Assembly: GCA_033964015.1 (NCBI GenBank)
Contig: CM066912.1
Span: forward strand, 18,277,073-18,341,072
Source of the DNA: Scolanthus callimorphus
Taxonomy: Eukaryota; Cnidaria; Anthozoa; Actiniaria; Edwardsiidae
DNA: 64,000 nucleotides
Reading direction: 5' to 3'
Shown: positions 23,321-35,049 of the stretch, piece by piece
How the letters are laid out: each line of letters opens with the position of its first letter
Numbering within the stretch: the stretch's first letter is position 1
Translations under genes and position numbers: made by a program
Notes under the pieces: model-generated
Seen by the model: only the letters and a program-made list of their open reading frames with translations
Told to the model about the DNA's origin: nothing
Database searches by the model: none

Positions 23321-24062
23321 CTTGTCATTCCCAACAGCCCTCGGGAGCTTGTTACATCCGGGTGTGTTCTGTGTCAAATAACATGCAGGAATCGGATGGA
23401 TCACACGGAAAGGAGTGGAGGACGTGGTGGATAGAGTGCTCGTGAGAGAACAACCTAAAATATTAGAGCAGATTTCGTATGACTGTGTAAAGTTCCGCGA
23501 CAAAGTTGTACCGCTCCGCGACCGTGACCGCGCCGCGACTGAGTGATTTCATTCGGTCTACAGCAGGCCAGGTTCGGTACCGCCACCGCGACAGTACCGC
23601 GCCGTGTCGCGGCAGTTTTCACAGTCATACGAAATCTGCTCTATCGACTATTCATCGTGGTCGGTTTTCTTGTCATTTTGAACTTTTCACTCATAGTAGC
23701 AAGTGAAGTGGTGGTATACGCGGTGTGTATAAAGTACATGTATTATTTACGGATGTTAGGGGGAACCTCGTTGTTGTAAATGATTATTTACATTTTAATC
23801 GCAGAGTTATCACGACTTTTTAGGATCCATGGTTATAAAAAAAGGTTTCCCTCCATTCTCAAAGGTCTTCCCACCCCTCCCTCCCAGACAAATGGTCAGA
23901 AAAAAGGGCAGTCCGCGGTTGGGAGGCCTGGGTCTATGCTATGTGTGGAATGAAATCCTCCGCCCTTTGCTTTACAACCCTCTCAAATCACCGCCGAATG
24001 TGAGGGAATTTAGCCTCTAAAAACTTCCCTTAAACCCTCCAAATCCTGTACAAGCTGCTAAA
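23321..24062. promoter_or_regulatory. Head-to-head promoter region between NDUFB8 and R-Ras2
   Basis: The start codons of the two divergent genes are 742 bp apart. No TATA box is obvious near either start. The interval contains the MITE at 23465-23642 and a CATCCGGG ETS-like motif near 23356. Transcription starts are not determinable here; shared regulation is inference from position. Confidence 0.4.
23465..23642. mobile_element. MITE inside the shared promoter interval
   Basis: AGAGCAGATTTCGTATGACTGT (23465-23486) is exactly inverted at 23621-23642. The interior is very CpG-rich (CCGCGACCGTGACCGCGCCG; CCGCCACCGCGACAGTACCG) and roughly palindromic. Confidence 0.85.
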
Positions 24063-27000
24063 ATGGCTAGGGAACAGAAGGACGTCGATAAACAGTATAA
24101 ACTTGTCGTAGTTGGTGGAGGAGGTGTTGGAAAATCAGCACTAACAATTCAATTCATCCAGAGTCACTTTGTCAGTGACTATGACCCAACTATCGAGGAT
24201 TCCTACAGAAAACAATGTGTTATAGATGACCGGGTGGCTCATTTGGATAGTAAGTAAGCTGTACTATTCGGACACATTATAATTGATTATTTTCCACGTG
24301 AAATTTCGCTATTAGGCGCTAAAATATTGGTGGGAAATTCAGTTGTGAAATCTTGTTGTGATGAAGTTGTGATGCCTCCCAAAACTTTAGTGGCTTCACT
24401 ATCCAGGTCTTGAGTCGTTTTTGAAAAAAAATCTACAAACCTGAAAGCCTTAGGATAAACTATTGTTCGGAACGAATACAGTGTAGTTTGTTTTCGCTAT
24501 CAACGCGGCTTTTGTCAAAAGCAAACACTTTGGGCGAAGGAATTTCTTAGCCGCGCTTTGTTTTGTCATTTCCGACATCGGGCTGAATTTTGATTTTTAC
24601 TGTGGGCAAGTTAGCCGTGTTTTGATTCACACGAAGCTCTGTTTAAATAGGCTTTGTTTTGCTGCGCCGGAAAATGAAATAACCATTTTATTGCAATTGT
24701 AATGGACAATTTAAAACGTATTTATGAATCAATTTTTGGTGAAGAATAGCGAGTGTAACAAGATTGTAACAGACTTCGGTTGTTGATAAAACATTGAGCT
24801 ACATTAGAGTCCACAAAATTAGCGCCGGGTATTGAAAAATAGAGCTTTACATTTGGCATAATTGATTTATTTCTCCCTTATCTGTGTCTTAATCAGGTTT
24901 TTCGTTCGTAAATTATAAGGATTTACCTTAAAATGTAACGTTTCTTCTGCGCTGATGAAATATTTCGTTTTCACAGTTTTAGATTGCTCTACTACTAGGC
25001 CAATCTCCTATGTAATTGTCTCACGTGATGTTCAGAATTGGTTAATAATCCTCAAAACTTAATTTTTGGATCATCATTTGGCTAATTTGATATTTGTGAA
25101 TGAAAACTTGGAAGTGAAATACTTATGCAATATATTTTTGCAACCATTTATTTATTTTATGTCAAAGGTGGTAAGTGTGGCCAAATGTTAAACTTGTGTC
25201 ATAATAAATTCGAGTCTGTCTTCCGGAAATTCTTTAGTCAATTGGGTTCTGTTTTCCACACAAAGCTAGAAAAGATAAAGATTAGAATAAAACTCAGACA
25301 AAACCAGCTAATTAACAAACCACTATTTCAGTGGCTGAATAATAAACAACAGAATATTAAAGTGAGTGGTGTTCTATGTTGGTATTAATTTGTTGTTACA
25401 TGGTTATTCATTGTGTCCTAGTATTTCTTTATTTTTTTACAATGCAACAATGCACTCCTTTCAGATATATTTGATGCTTTTAAACTCTTACTCCAAATCA
25501 GAGTTTATTTTCAAGTCCAAAACTTGACTTTTTTATTACTCATATATTCAAACAACAGTCCCTGTAGAATATTTAGGTAGGTTGATAGATATTTACTTGA
25601 AAGATAAGGTTATCTGTTAATTTATAATTGACCAGCTGCTTGATAGGAGTTCTTTATCAAGCCTTTTTAGACAAATATTATTTCAATATTGGAAGGGCCT
25701 ATGTGTAGTTAAGCATGAGCCAGGGGGGACAAGTTCTCTCCCCATACTTTCCAAAAATCTGCTCTTGTCTTTTATTAAAATGGCCACATTTTTGGTGGTA
25801 TATACAGCCGATTGCATTTGACTGTTTAACCCTAACAGTTTGCACATTACGTTTGAACGTTGTGTTTCTAGGATGGAACGAGACGTTTCTATGGAGAACC
25901 AAAGAGTTCTGTCCTCTGATTGGTCAGTGAAAATAAACATGGTGGTTGCCCTTAGAAACGTCTCACTTCTTCTCTCACAACGCAACTTTCAAACGTTCAA
26001 ACATAACGTGCGAACTGTTTGGGTTAAACAGTCAAACGCAATCGGCTGTAATTACCTCCCCCAATATATCTTACCTCACTCTAAGAGAAGTTTCATATAA
26101 TACATTACGCACTAAGGGCCCGACAATTTATAAGGTAGTTTTAGCTTTTATATTTTAATTATTGTAAATTATATTTTAACTATTGTAAATATTTCTCAAT
26201 TCAACTTTTAGTTGCAATGAAATTTAATAAAGACTAATTCTATCTCTCTCCCTCCCTATTGCCCCCAAGAATGGCTTTAGTCCGGCAGATCAGAGCACAC
26301 TTTAAGGACACTGTGCATTTTATGCTAAACACACAACATTTTGCCTGGTGATAGTTTTCAATGTATTTTTACATTTTAGATAGGGAGCCACACTAGAATT
26401 CATTCGTAGCGAAAGCTAGAGAAGGTTTAGAGTGAACTTGTTTTGCTCAATAGCAACCACTTTGAATTCACAAGGTAAGAACTCTTAGCTGTGCAAACTT
26501 TTGAGTAGCTCTCTAGACTGCAAGCCATTGCAGCTCAACTTTGCTAATTCTGAACTACAGACTGAGCTGACTGACTGAGCTGACTGACTTTGTAGTTTTG
26601 ACACTTTTTTGTTCTTCTACCTGTGTTCACTGGAATATTTAATTTATCATGGGGATAGGTCCTATCCACTTCCTTTTAGAAACTGGGTACTGGACTGCAA
26701 TTTTTTGGTTACTTGTTAGCTATTGTTATATATATTTAACTCTTATTTCATGCTACTTACCTTTGCCAGCATTTCAAGTAAACTTATGGTGTTTATTTTT
26801 CTATTTTCAGTTCTTGACACAGCAGGACAAGAGGTTAGTTCAGAAAAACTTTATAATGTGAATGTACTTAATATTTAAACAAGGTGGCAGCACAAACGTT
26901 TTGTGTCAAAACCACTTAACATGTGCTTGTACCCTCCATTGCTTTGTGAAATTATGTACCATACTGTCATGTACCATAACCATCATGTACCATAAACCCC

Positions 27001-30000
27001 CATGTACCATGTCATAAACTATGTCCACAAACCATGCACCATGTACCATAGACCATGGATTATTTACCATGTTCCACTAAACATATACCATAAACCATGT
27101 ATCACAATACATTTACCCTAGACCATGTACCACAAACCATGCACCACAAACCATGTACCACAAGACATGTACACCATAAGTCATGTACTTTAAACCAATG
27201 ACCATATGTCATGTAGCACAAACTACATACCACAAACCATGTACCATAAACCATTTACCTACTATAAACCATGTACCACAACCATGCAACCATAAGTCAT
27301 TTACCATAAACCGTGTACCATAAACAATGTACCATAAACCATGTACCATAAACCATGCACCATAAACCATGTCCCATAAAGCAGACATGTATCAAGCTTC
27401 TTGGCCTGTAGTAGGTTGTGGGAATAATTAGTATGGTGCTCCAAATTGATTAAGGATCAGTTGTCTGTAAAAAAAAAATATTGGTTCAGCCTTATCTGGC
27501 CGAAGTTTGACTGGTCAGGACTAAAATGATTTTTGAAACAAATGTTACTGTAATTGAAACAGCCAGGCAAATCCTGTAAATGATTACAGCAGCAAGGCTG
27601 AACAAATAGAACTCCTGGGGCACTTTCCATTTGACAATAAATTCTGGTTCGAGTTTCCGGGATTTCTGTGGTCAAATGGTAAGGATCAAACCAAAGAATC
27701 ATGTGAATGTCTCCAATGGGATTCGAAATAGGCTGGGATGCTTTCCATTTACCAGAAATTTTCGGTAATACCAGTTAGAAAACAAATGGAAAGCATCTTT
27801 TCGTGGAAATAACTGGAAAATCGAAAATCCCAGTTTTTGGGGTTAAAGCTCAAAACCCGAAGGTTGTCCCAAATTTCCGAAATTTTTTTTGGGTTTGGCG
27901 CTTTCCATTTGACTTTCCATTGAAAATTCCGGGATTTTTTGTCAAATGGAAAGTGCCCCTAGTCGCTGAGTTCTACTTTTATGTTCTGCAACTTTTTATA
28001 CCTGTTGTACTACAATATTTTTGTATTCCAATATTTTGGGCCTCAGACATGTACTGCAATTTAGCCAAACAATGTTTGGTGAGCTAATCTAATGTAATAA
28101 GTTCAACAATACAGTATGTATGGGCATTCAGGGCTCGAAACTAAGAAATAATCAAAGTCGTAATTTTTGACACCTTGTACCAACATTATAGGGCATATTT
28201 TCATCCAAAATCTAGGCGTAAATCCACTAGGAGAACACTATAGAAACTGAAAACACAGTCATTATTTTACGCCTAAGTCTAAAAAGTTAGGCATCAAACA
28301 GGGCCCGTGGTTTGATGCGCTGGTGCGGAAACACATAATTTGGCTATCTCCGCATAATGCGCGTAATCCGCCAAATCCCGCATAATCGCGCATTATTTCC
28401 CAAACTTTTGTGAAAAACATCAAAAAGGCATCATTACTTGGTGAATTTCAAACTTTGTTTTTTATTTTTTTCTCACAAAAAAAGATACATTTCTTCTGAA
28501 ATCGTCTGTCCAACGTCAAAACAACTCGATAGAAATGAGAATAACAAGGCATGGCACTGGGAACTGATATCAAAAAGCAATAAAACGTTCTTAATTGGCC
28601 AGCTAACTAATATTTCCAGCTGAGCAAGATAGATTCAAACATGTTTGCGCTTTGCATATTTTACAAAGTAAATCAAGGCGGAACAGAACGCTAACCACGA
28701 TAAAAATGGTCGGCTTTATGCAGTTCACATTGATCACATGACGTTACGCGTTTTCATGGATCTTTGTTATTGTTACACTTACAGACATCAATTTCATTTC
28801 ACAAACAACAACGCGAAAAATACCAGGCACACGAACAGCTCCTCGATAACAACAAAAAAACACTGACAGAATAATGTGGCACGTTTTCGGTTTTATAAAA
28901 GATCTTACACTACCTCCGACGATAGTGCCGATCGCTCTCGCGATCAGGATTAATTTTGATAATTATGCGCACAATGACAGCAAACAAGCTCACCAATGTT
29001 TGTGATAATGAGAGATCGTAACAATAGCTCTGTTAGTCTGCGTTTAGCTCTTGTGACCGTTTAGTTCATGGTTGGATAGGAGTGCGTTGTTACGATTCTT
29101 GCGGTATGAAAAAAGTGTGCCTTGGTCTGAGACAAGTAAACGAAAGAAGACCAAACTTACTATAAATCCTTACTACCGTGTAACGGAAGTTACCGGTAGT
29201 TGGTAACGCTTTTTTGTAAGAAAAGTAATAAGCTTATTAAAGCGAAACGCACGTCTCCCTGGAAGAAAACGTAGCGTCATAACGTTAGTAAAGCGAAGCG
29301 ATTGGAACTCATCACAGAGCATTTTATGGACGAACAACAGTTGTTAAAATAAACAGCAGCTATATCCATGTAACAAAACAGCTGAAAAGAGCAAAATATG
29401 TTACGGCACTTGTAAAAAAATATGTGCAATCCCGCAGCATAATTTCGTATTTTTAGCGCATAATTTCAAATTTTTAGCACATAATTTCAGAAAAAATTCC
29501 GCATAATTTCAGAAAAAATCCCGCATCAAACCATGGGCCCTGATCAAAGGAAATTTTTAGGTGTATTTACGCCTATATCGGGCACAGTTTCAAGCCCTGG
29601 CATTACCACACACCTCTTGATACAGAATTCACACACAAAAATCCAGAGCAATTGTGCCTGACAAATCTTGTTTTATGGGTACCACCCTGTGTTTCTGTGT
29701 GCATTTATACTTCATTTAAGGACTGATGTTATTCAAGACTTGATTGTTTATTTTCAGGAATTCAGTGCAATGAGAGAGCAATACATGAGGAGTGGCGAAG
29801 GTTTCTATTAGTCTTCTTGTACGGATAGAGCTAGGTGTGACACTTTTCCCCTACTGATGTTTTATTTTTTATTTTTTATTCAATACGTACTAGTTATACA
29901 ATGCTTTTGAGTGACATGCTGCTGAATATCCCATGCGTCACTTGTATTTTCTGGTATGCTAAGAAAATACAAGTGATAAGTGGGTTATTCTGCAGTGTGC

Positions 30001-32235
30001 CACAAAAATCATTGTATAATGTTTAAGACAGGTTATTTTACAACTTCGAGCAGCGTTTGGCCAAAAATACTGTTACTCAATGATTTCTATCCTAATTTGT
30101 AGATTTCGAAATATCACAAAAGGCAGAGGACTGGGTTCGTGGCGCCACAGAAATAAGCGTTCAAAAATGGAAAAATTCTATAGAATCTATATAGGCTGTG
30201 ATTGACATCACCATTTTAGGTGCGAAAAATACATCTATCTGTAAAAACAAAAATTTATTTCCTCAGCTCCTCTGGAAATTTTTTACCGGTGCGATAATAC
30301 AAAAACACTTCCTTGAAGACTTTGAAATGAGACTAAATTCAAAGCAACAACTTTTTTTATTTCGAGTAACAAGATTTTTTGCCGCTTTCTGGCAAAATTG
30401 CTCGAAGTTCTAAAAAAAATCTGTCTTAACATAAATGCAGTTCATGATGGGAAGGTTGAGTGAATACTAGCGAATATGCAATGACATTCCTGCGTTCTGA
30501 TTGACTGTATTTTATGTGGCATGCTATAAAGTGCAATATCATATACTAACAGTTAGTGTTATTTTCCTTGTTTTTCAGTTTTGAAGAAATAAACAAATTC
30601 TATACCAAATCTTAAGAGTTAAAGATAGGTAAGTCCCATCTGCAAGACCATTGTCTATCATGTGATTCAAGTAAAATACCCATATATACCAGGTTATATA
30701 CCCATAAATTACCTAGAATAATGCTAAATTTGCGCTGTAAAATTCTACCCAAACCAGGTTCAGTTGAAGTTTATAAACTCATCAGAAGCGAGATATGGTG
30801 AATTCTCAACCCATTTCTTGGGGAAATGCTGAGATAGCAGTTTCTCATACATGCCATAGACACCTCACCTTTGCACCATATACAGCCCATAGACATATGA
30901 TTTGCTGGTATCGAGTGTTTTGCCAGGCTCCATGGGTAGCAGTAAATAATCTGTGATGTCACTAACCGAAGCTGCGCAGCCAAAAGGAGCCTTGGATGCG
31001 ACGAAATTGGATCTTTTTTTATATATCTAATGCTTTTTTTATTGATCATTTTTTACATACACTACCGTAATACTATACAAAAGAGACTAAATTGGATCTT
31101 GTTTATAACATTCCATGGTATTCATTCTACATATTGACTTTATTTTACAGGACAGAATTCCCATGATAATAGCTGGCAATAAGTCTGACTTGGAATATGA
31201 GAGAACTGTGAGTACACATGCACAAGGGTGGAGATTAATCTTTTGATTATTATTATTACTATTTGATTGCATCCAATGGGAAAGTTGCCCAATAACCTCT
31301 CCTGATTTACCCCCATGTTTGAGATGATGGTGGGGTATTGGTGAACAGTAAACCATATTGAATCAATTCTTCCATCTCCCAGCAACCTTGTATCAGTGTC
31401 CATCAATGTGATGTGGACTGAGTAACAATGTATCTTTCTCTACACGGGTGGGAAATTTAGTAAGTTGTTGTCAGAATTTTAGGTTACTAAAAATGTTTTT
31501 TTTTGGATGCCTTCTGAAAGCCATCTAGTGTATCTGGCTGGTACATAGATAACTATAACAGGTAGTGTTTTTTGCAAGATCTCAAAATTTGCTTGTGTTC
31601 ACTAACAGGTCTCAACAGCTGAGGACAAGAGCTTGCTAGACAACTAAGAGTGAGTATCAATTCCACCACAAGCCAATTTGCGTATTTGCTGCTAGCAAAT
31701 TTTGATGAGAAGTTAAAGTGACAGAGACATCAAATTTAAAGAATCACATATATTTTCTTCCAGATACAGTACCTCGAAACTAGCGCCAAACAACGAACAA
31801 ATGTGGACCAAGCCTTCCATGACCTCGTCAGAGCAATAAGGTACTATTATTACCCTCGATTGCTCTGATAACACTGTTAAATGTCATGAAAATGGAATGA
31901 TAGTGCCTATCGTATTAGCGTTTGAAATACCGCCATTGCGACTAAAACGCTTATCTTATCAACCCAAGAAAAAACCCTTATCTAACGAAGAGAAGAAAAC
32001 AAGACAGGCTGAACAACAAACTGGATGGGCCCTTGCTTCTCAATTACAATTACATTGCTTTAACTCCAGCTCGAATAAGAAGACGAAAAACACACCCAGC
32101 CCAGGATTCATCTTGCCGGTGAACAATATCTATTTAATTATCTTATCTATTGTTCTTTCTATTTCCAGGCGTTTCGCAGTAGCCACAGAAGCCCCGCAAA
32201 AGGAGAAGAAATCCAAAAAATGTATACTGTTGTAA
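24063..32235 (+). CDS. RRAS2: R-Ras2 (TC21)-like small GTPase, eight exons, frame-disrupted in exons 3-6 as read
   Basis: Exons: 24063-24249, 26811-26833 (23-nt microexon), 29758-29834, 30579-30628, 31151-31207, 31609-31649, 31764-31840, 32169-32235. The expected product is about 194 residues. The P-loop GGGGVGKS is at residues 18-25 and switch [10 protein letters not shown] at 40-48. DTAGQE is encoded by the microexon, and [16 protein letters not shown] starts exon 3. The base-binding motifs are GNKSD in exon 5 and ETSAK in exon 7. The C-terminal CaaX box is CILL after a Lys-rich stretch, so membrane attachment by a prenyl group is expected (terminal Leu favours geranylgeranyl). KQCVIDDR and FVSDYDPT point to R-Ras/TC21 rather than classical Ras or M-Ras. 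Residues matching Ras G12 and Q61 are wild type. Exons 3-6 each lack one to three bases (near 29806-29822, 30607, 31160, 31623), mostly at short homopolymers. Splice sites are intact, so consensus error is more likely than a pseudogene. Confidence 0.85.
25805..26048. mobile_element. MITE in R-Ras2 intron 1, ~57-bp inverted ends
   Basis: CAGCCGATTGCATTTGACTG at the left and CAGTCAAACGCAATCGGCTG at the right. The pairing continues through GTTTAACCC / GGGTTAAAC and ACGTTTGAACGTT / AACGTTCAAAC. Confidence 0.8.
26940..27400. repeat. Degenerate short tandem repeat (CATGTACCATAAAC)
   Basis: About 30 imperfect copies of a 14-18-bp phrase, CCATGTACCATAAA with variants CCACAAA and CCATGCA, in R-Ras2 intron 2. 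Not coding. Confidence 0.85.
27617..27960. mobile_element. MITE in R-Ras2 intron 2
   Basis: GGGGCACTTTCCATTTGACA at the left and TGTCAAATGGAAAGTGCCCC (approximate) at the right. CTTTCCATTTG and its complement also recur inside near 27740, 27785 and 27900. Confidence 0.8.
28129..29599. mobile_element. Outer CAGGG...CCCTG element, interrupted
   Basis: It begins CAGGGCTCGAAACTAAG and ends GTTTCAAGCCCTG, flanked on both sides by GCATT. The CAGGG/CCCTG termini resemble hAT-type ends, although hAT normally makes 8-bp duplications. No transposase is visible. It is split by the element at 28299-29542. It sits in R-Ras2 intron 2. Confidence 0.65.
28299..29542. mobile_element. Inner CAGGGCCC element nested in the outer one
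   Basis: The ends are CAGGGCCCGTGGTTTGATGC and GCATCAAACCATGGGCCCTG. ATCAAA lies directly on both sides (28293-28298, 29543-29548), a 6-bp duplication. Both subterminal regions are rich in CCGCATAATTT-like motifs, recalling the element at 16204-16845. No ORF above background. Confidence 0.75.
30771..30990. repeat. Dispersed repeat R1, copy 2
   Basis: The second copy of the repeat at 13265-13478, in the same orientation, in R-Ras2 intron 4. It ends just before a T-rich stretch. Confidence 0.7.
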
Positions 32236-32410
32236 AATGGTTATTAATGTATTTTTTACTTGGAGAAGCATAAAAATATCTATTGTTATTAGGCAGGACT
32301 CCACCCTTGCCGCTTGGCCCAGACTTGTAAGATGTGACATTTTCAAACATTCTTAAGGACATTAGTTATTTTCGTAATATTACAAAGTTCTGTATTGTAT
32401 CAACGAATCT

Positions 32411-33109
32411 CAGGGCTTGAAACAATACCAAACAATATATGCCTTACATAAATAGGGATTTTTATCGATCAGGACAAGAACAGGGCTTGAAGTTTTGCGA
32501 CCACACTCTACAACTATAATTTTGGTTATGGCGAAGTCGAATTTAGGTGCTAGATTGCGACAAAACACTCTTTCTGTTCTGTAAAGGCATTGTGAACATA
32601 ATTCACATACAAAATGGTGATTACAATTAACGTATTCTAGTGACCAGTTTGTTATCGTCACATGGAGACATTCCAAGATAAATTTCAAGCCCTGCTTATA
32701 GCATGACACTCCTTCCTTATGTTCCCTAGACAGGACCCGAAATGAACTATTATAGCATGACACTCCTTCCTTATGTTCCCTAGACAGGACCCGAAATGAA
32801 CTATTATAGCATGACACTCCTTCCTTATGTTCCCTAGACAGGACCCGAAATGAACTATTATAGCATGACACTCCTTCCTTATGTTCCCTAGACAGGACCC
32901 GAAATGAACTATTTTATCAAGTCGCCAGTCGGCTTATGATAAAAATGGTTGCCAAGTTGAAAATCTCAGTCGCCAGAGTTTTCGTCTTAGAGTAGCTGTT
33001 TCATCAAAAGTCGCCAGGGGCAATCAAAGAGTGAAACGTTTGTCGCCAGACATAAACAATTCAAGTCGGGTTGCTGGCGACTGAAGCATTGGACGCAATT
33101 TCGAGTCCT
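32411..33109. mobile_element. CAGGGCTTGAAA element with nested copy and tandem insert
   Basis: CAGGGCTTGAAAC at 32411 and AATTTCGAGTCCTA near 33109 are probable outer ends. An inner pair, CAGGGCTTGAAG (32481) and TTTCAAGCCCTG (to 32694), marks a nested relative. The distal part repeats GTCGCCAG in several places. It lies just past the R-Ras2 stop codon and may overlap its 3' UTR. Confidence 0.55.
32700..32915. repeat. 54-bp tandem repeat, 4 copies
   Basis: Copies of AGCATGACACTCCTTCCTTA..GGACCCGAAATGAACTATTAT start at 32700, 32754, 32808 and 32862. They are essentially identical, so the expansion is recent. 54 is a multiple of three, which leaves an antisense frame open; I do not call a gene. 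Confidence 0.95.
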
Positions 33110-34624
33110 ACTAGATGCACTGCATGTGCTCTACAATAACGTGTATCTAGTTGGGCAACAGCACATCACAGACAAGCAAATAACAGACGCTTTTCAAATA
33201 ATCAAAATTATTAAATGTCCAACCCTTTCCAGAATATGGCTCGGACTTAGAGAAAGATTCAGCTTTTCTCTTAAAACTGTAAAGATGGAATTTAAAGAGG
33301 CTCTCGCACGCTTATGATATTCGTCCACCGTGGACATAAAATAAGTAAAATTGTAACCGTAAAAAAAACACATGTACATTTGCCCGTAGTAATCAAAATA
33401 ATCCTCCAGATTAATAGAAAAACCTTTCAAGTGTTAGACAAATGCAATTCTGCCATTGTTTTGACCTGTTATTAAGAGGATGGAATTGGATTGTGATTTG
33501 AGCTATTTTCTTGTCAGAGAAGTGCCAGAAAGCGTGCGAGAGCCCCTAAGTGTCCGACCAGTTCTTTTGATCTGAGAGAGGAAATGTGACATAAGATACG
33601 ACATATAAGATAGGATATTATTTGCAGCTCTCCATCAAACCTTGTAGTTTCTAACCAGTGGAAATGTTTGCTTTCTCTGACTCTAGTTCACTAAGAATAC
33701 AGCACAAAGTCTAAAGGTCTAAAGAATAATTATTGGTTATTATTTCGAGCCCTATTTAGTCATAGGGTATTCCAAATAGTGTAGCGTTACCTTTGTAAAG
33801 TAAAAACAGTGGCATTCTCTAGGCTGCAGGGGCGGATTTAGGGGGGGGGGGGGGGGCGAGGGGGCCGTGGCCCCCCCTTTCTAGGGAGATTTTCCCATTC
33901 ATTTACTGTACTTGCTGGAGGAAATGTGCAAAATGTTCGTCCCATGTTTTCACTATCCAGCCCTCCCTTTCTGAAATTCCTGGATCCGCCCTGGGCTATA
34001 ATCAGAAAAACAAAATATTGAAAAAGATATTTATACACTTAGTCTTTTAATATACAGAGGTTGTGAGTTAATGTGTTCACTAGTAGATTCTATCGGAATA
34101 GCTTATAACGCCACTTACGCTAACTTGAAATGATTACTCAGAAATAAAATCAGACTCACACATAAAAAAATCGACATCAGCAATTCATCTTCTTTTTTCC
34201 TGTTTTGGGGCTATTATCATTATTCATCATTTCGAACATTGCATGGAAATGTTACGTAGTAGTTCATTGCATGTCTTTATGATTCATAACAATCAAAGTC
34301 AAGTTGAAAATTTGCAATGAAGATTTAACTAGCAAGATCACCATTACACCAACTCATTTATTTGTCAACTTGTTCGCTCCGTTTTGGCTTTGTAGTTTTA
34401 AAATAAATACAGAAATAAACAGTTCACGGCATTCCCATATAAATTATATTTTCTGATAATGTGGTCCTCTTGCCTTACTAACGCCACACGTATTTACACT
34501 AGGCATAACAGATTGACCTTAATACTACCCACATGTATTCACACAATAGATCTTAGAATATTTCTTGTGGTCCCCCCTTTCATGGCTTCAGGTTTTGAGA
34601 TATCCCTCCTTTCGCTCGCCCCGA
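33110..34624. other. Intergenic, one small element
   Basis: I see no gene. A MITE-like element occupies 33827-33993 (CAGGGGCGGATTTAG, an 18-nt G run, and TGGATCCGCCCTG). A CAGGGCTC-family right end (TTTCGAGCCCT) is at about 33744-33754. The rest is AT-rich unique sequence. Confidence 0.5.
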
Positions 34625-35045
34625 CATGACGTATGAATGTCAAACTGATTAACCATTCGGTTCTACCATCTTGCTAACCACGTATTCACGCAATAGACAT
34701 GGACGTATAAATGTTAGCAGATTTTAACCATTCGGTTCTACCATCTACTAACCACCGGTATTCACAATAGACATGACGTATGAATTTCAACAGATTAACC
34801 ATTCGGTTCTACCATCTTTCTATAAACCACATTTAGTAAAATCACACTATCACGAATCCTGCATTCTGATTGGCTCAAAACTCACTGTCTTTGAGTCATA
34901 GATAGTGAGTTTTGAAAAGGCCGGCGTTTTGAAGAAGAAAAAAAACATTTTTCTACAAATAAAAAGTTTCATTATTCGAAGGTAGTGTGTGAGTGTGATT
35001 TTAAATAGACATAACGTATGAATGTCAACAGATTAACCATTCGGT
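34625..35045. repeat. ~80-bp minisatellite, left part, split by a LINE
   Basis: Units contain AACCATTCGGTTCTACCATC, CTAACCACGTATTCAC, CAATAGACATGACGTATGAA and TGTCAACAGATT. The same array resumes at 36410-36600, so the LINE at 35050-36410 interrupted it. A palindromic element (about 34825-34995, AAAATCACACTATC..GAGTGTGATTTTAA) also sits within the array. Confidence 0.8.
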
Positions 35046-35049
35046 TATA

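Noticed and set aside
24063..32235. Calling RRAS2 a pseudogene because of stops in exons 3-6
   Set aside because: Introns, splice sites, CaaX box and all nucleotide-binding motifs are preserved, and the only lesions are tiny indels mostly at homopolymers, as in the two neighbouring genes.
32410..32871. 153-codon minus-strand frame with SFRVLSREHKEGVSCYN repeats
   Set aside because: It arises from the 54-bp tandem repeat inside a transposon; nothing in it resembles a protein domain.
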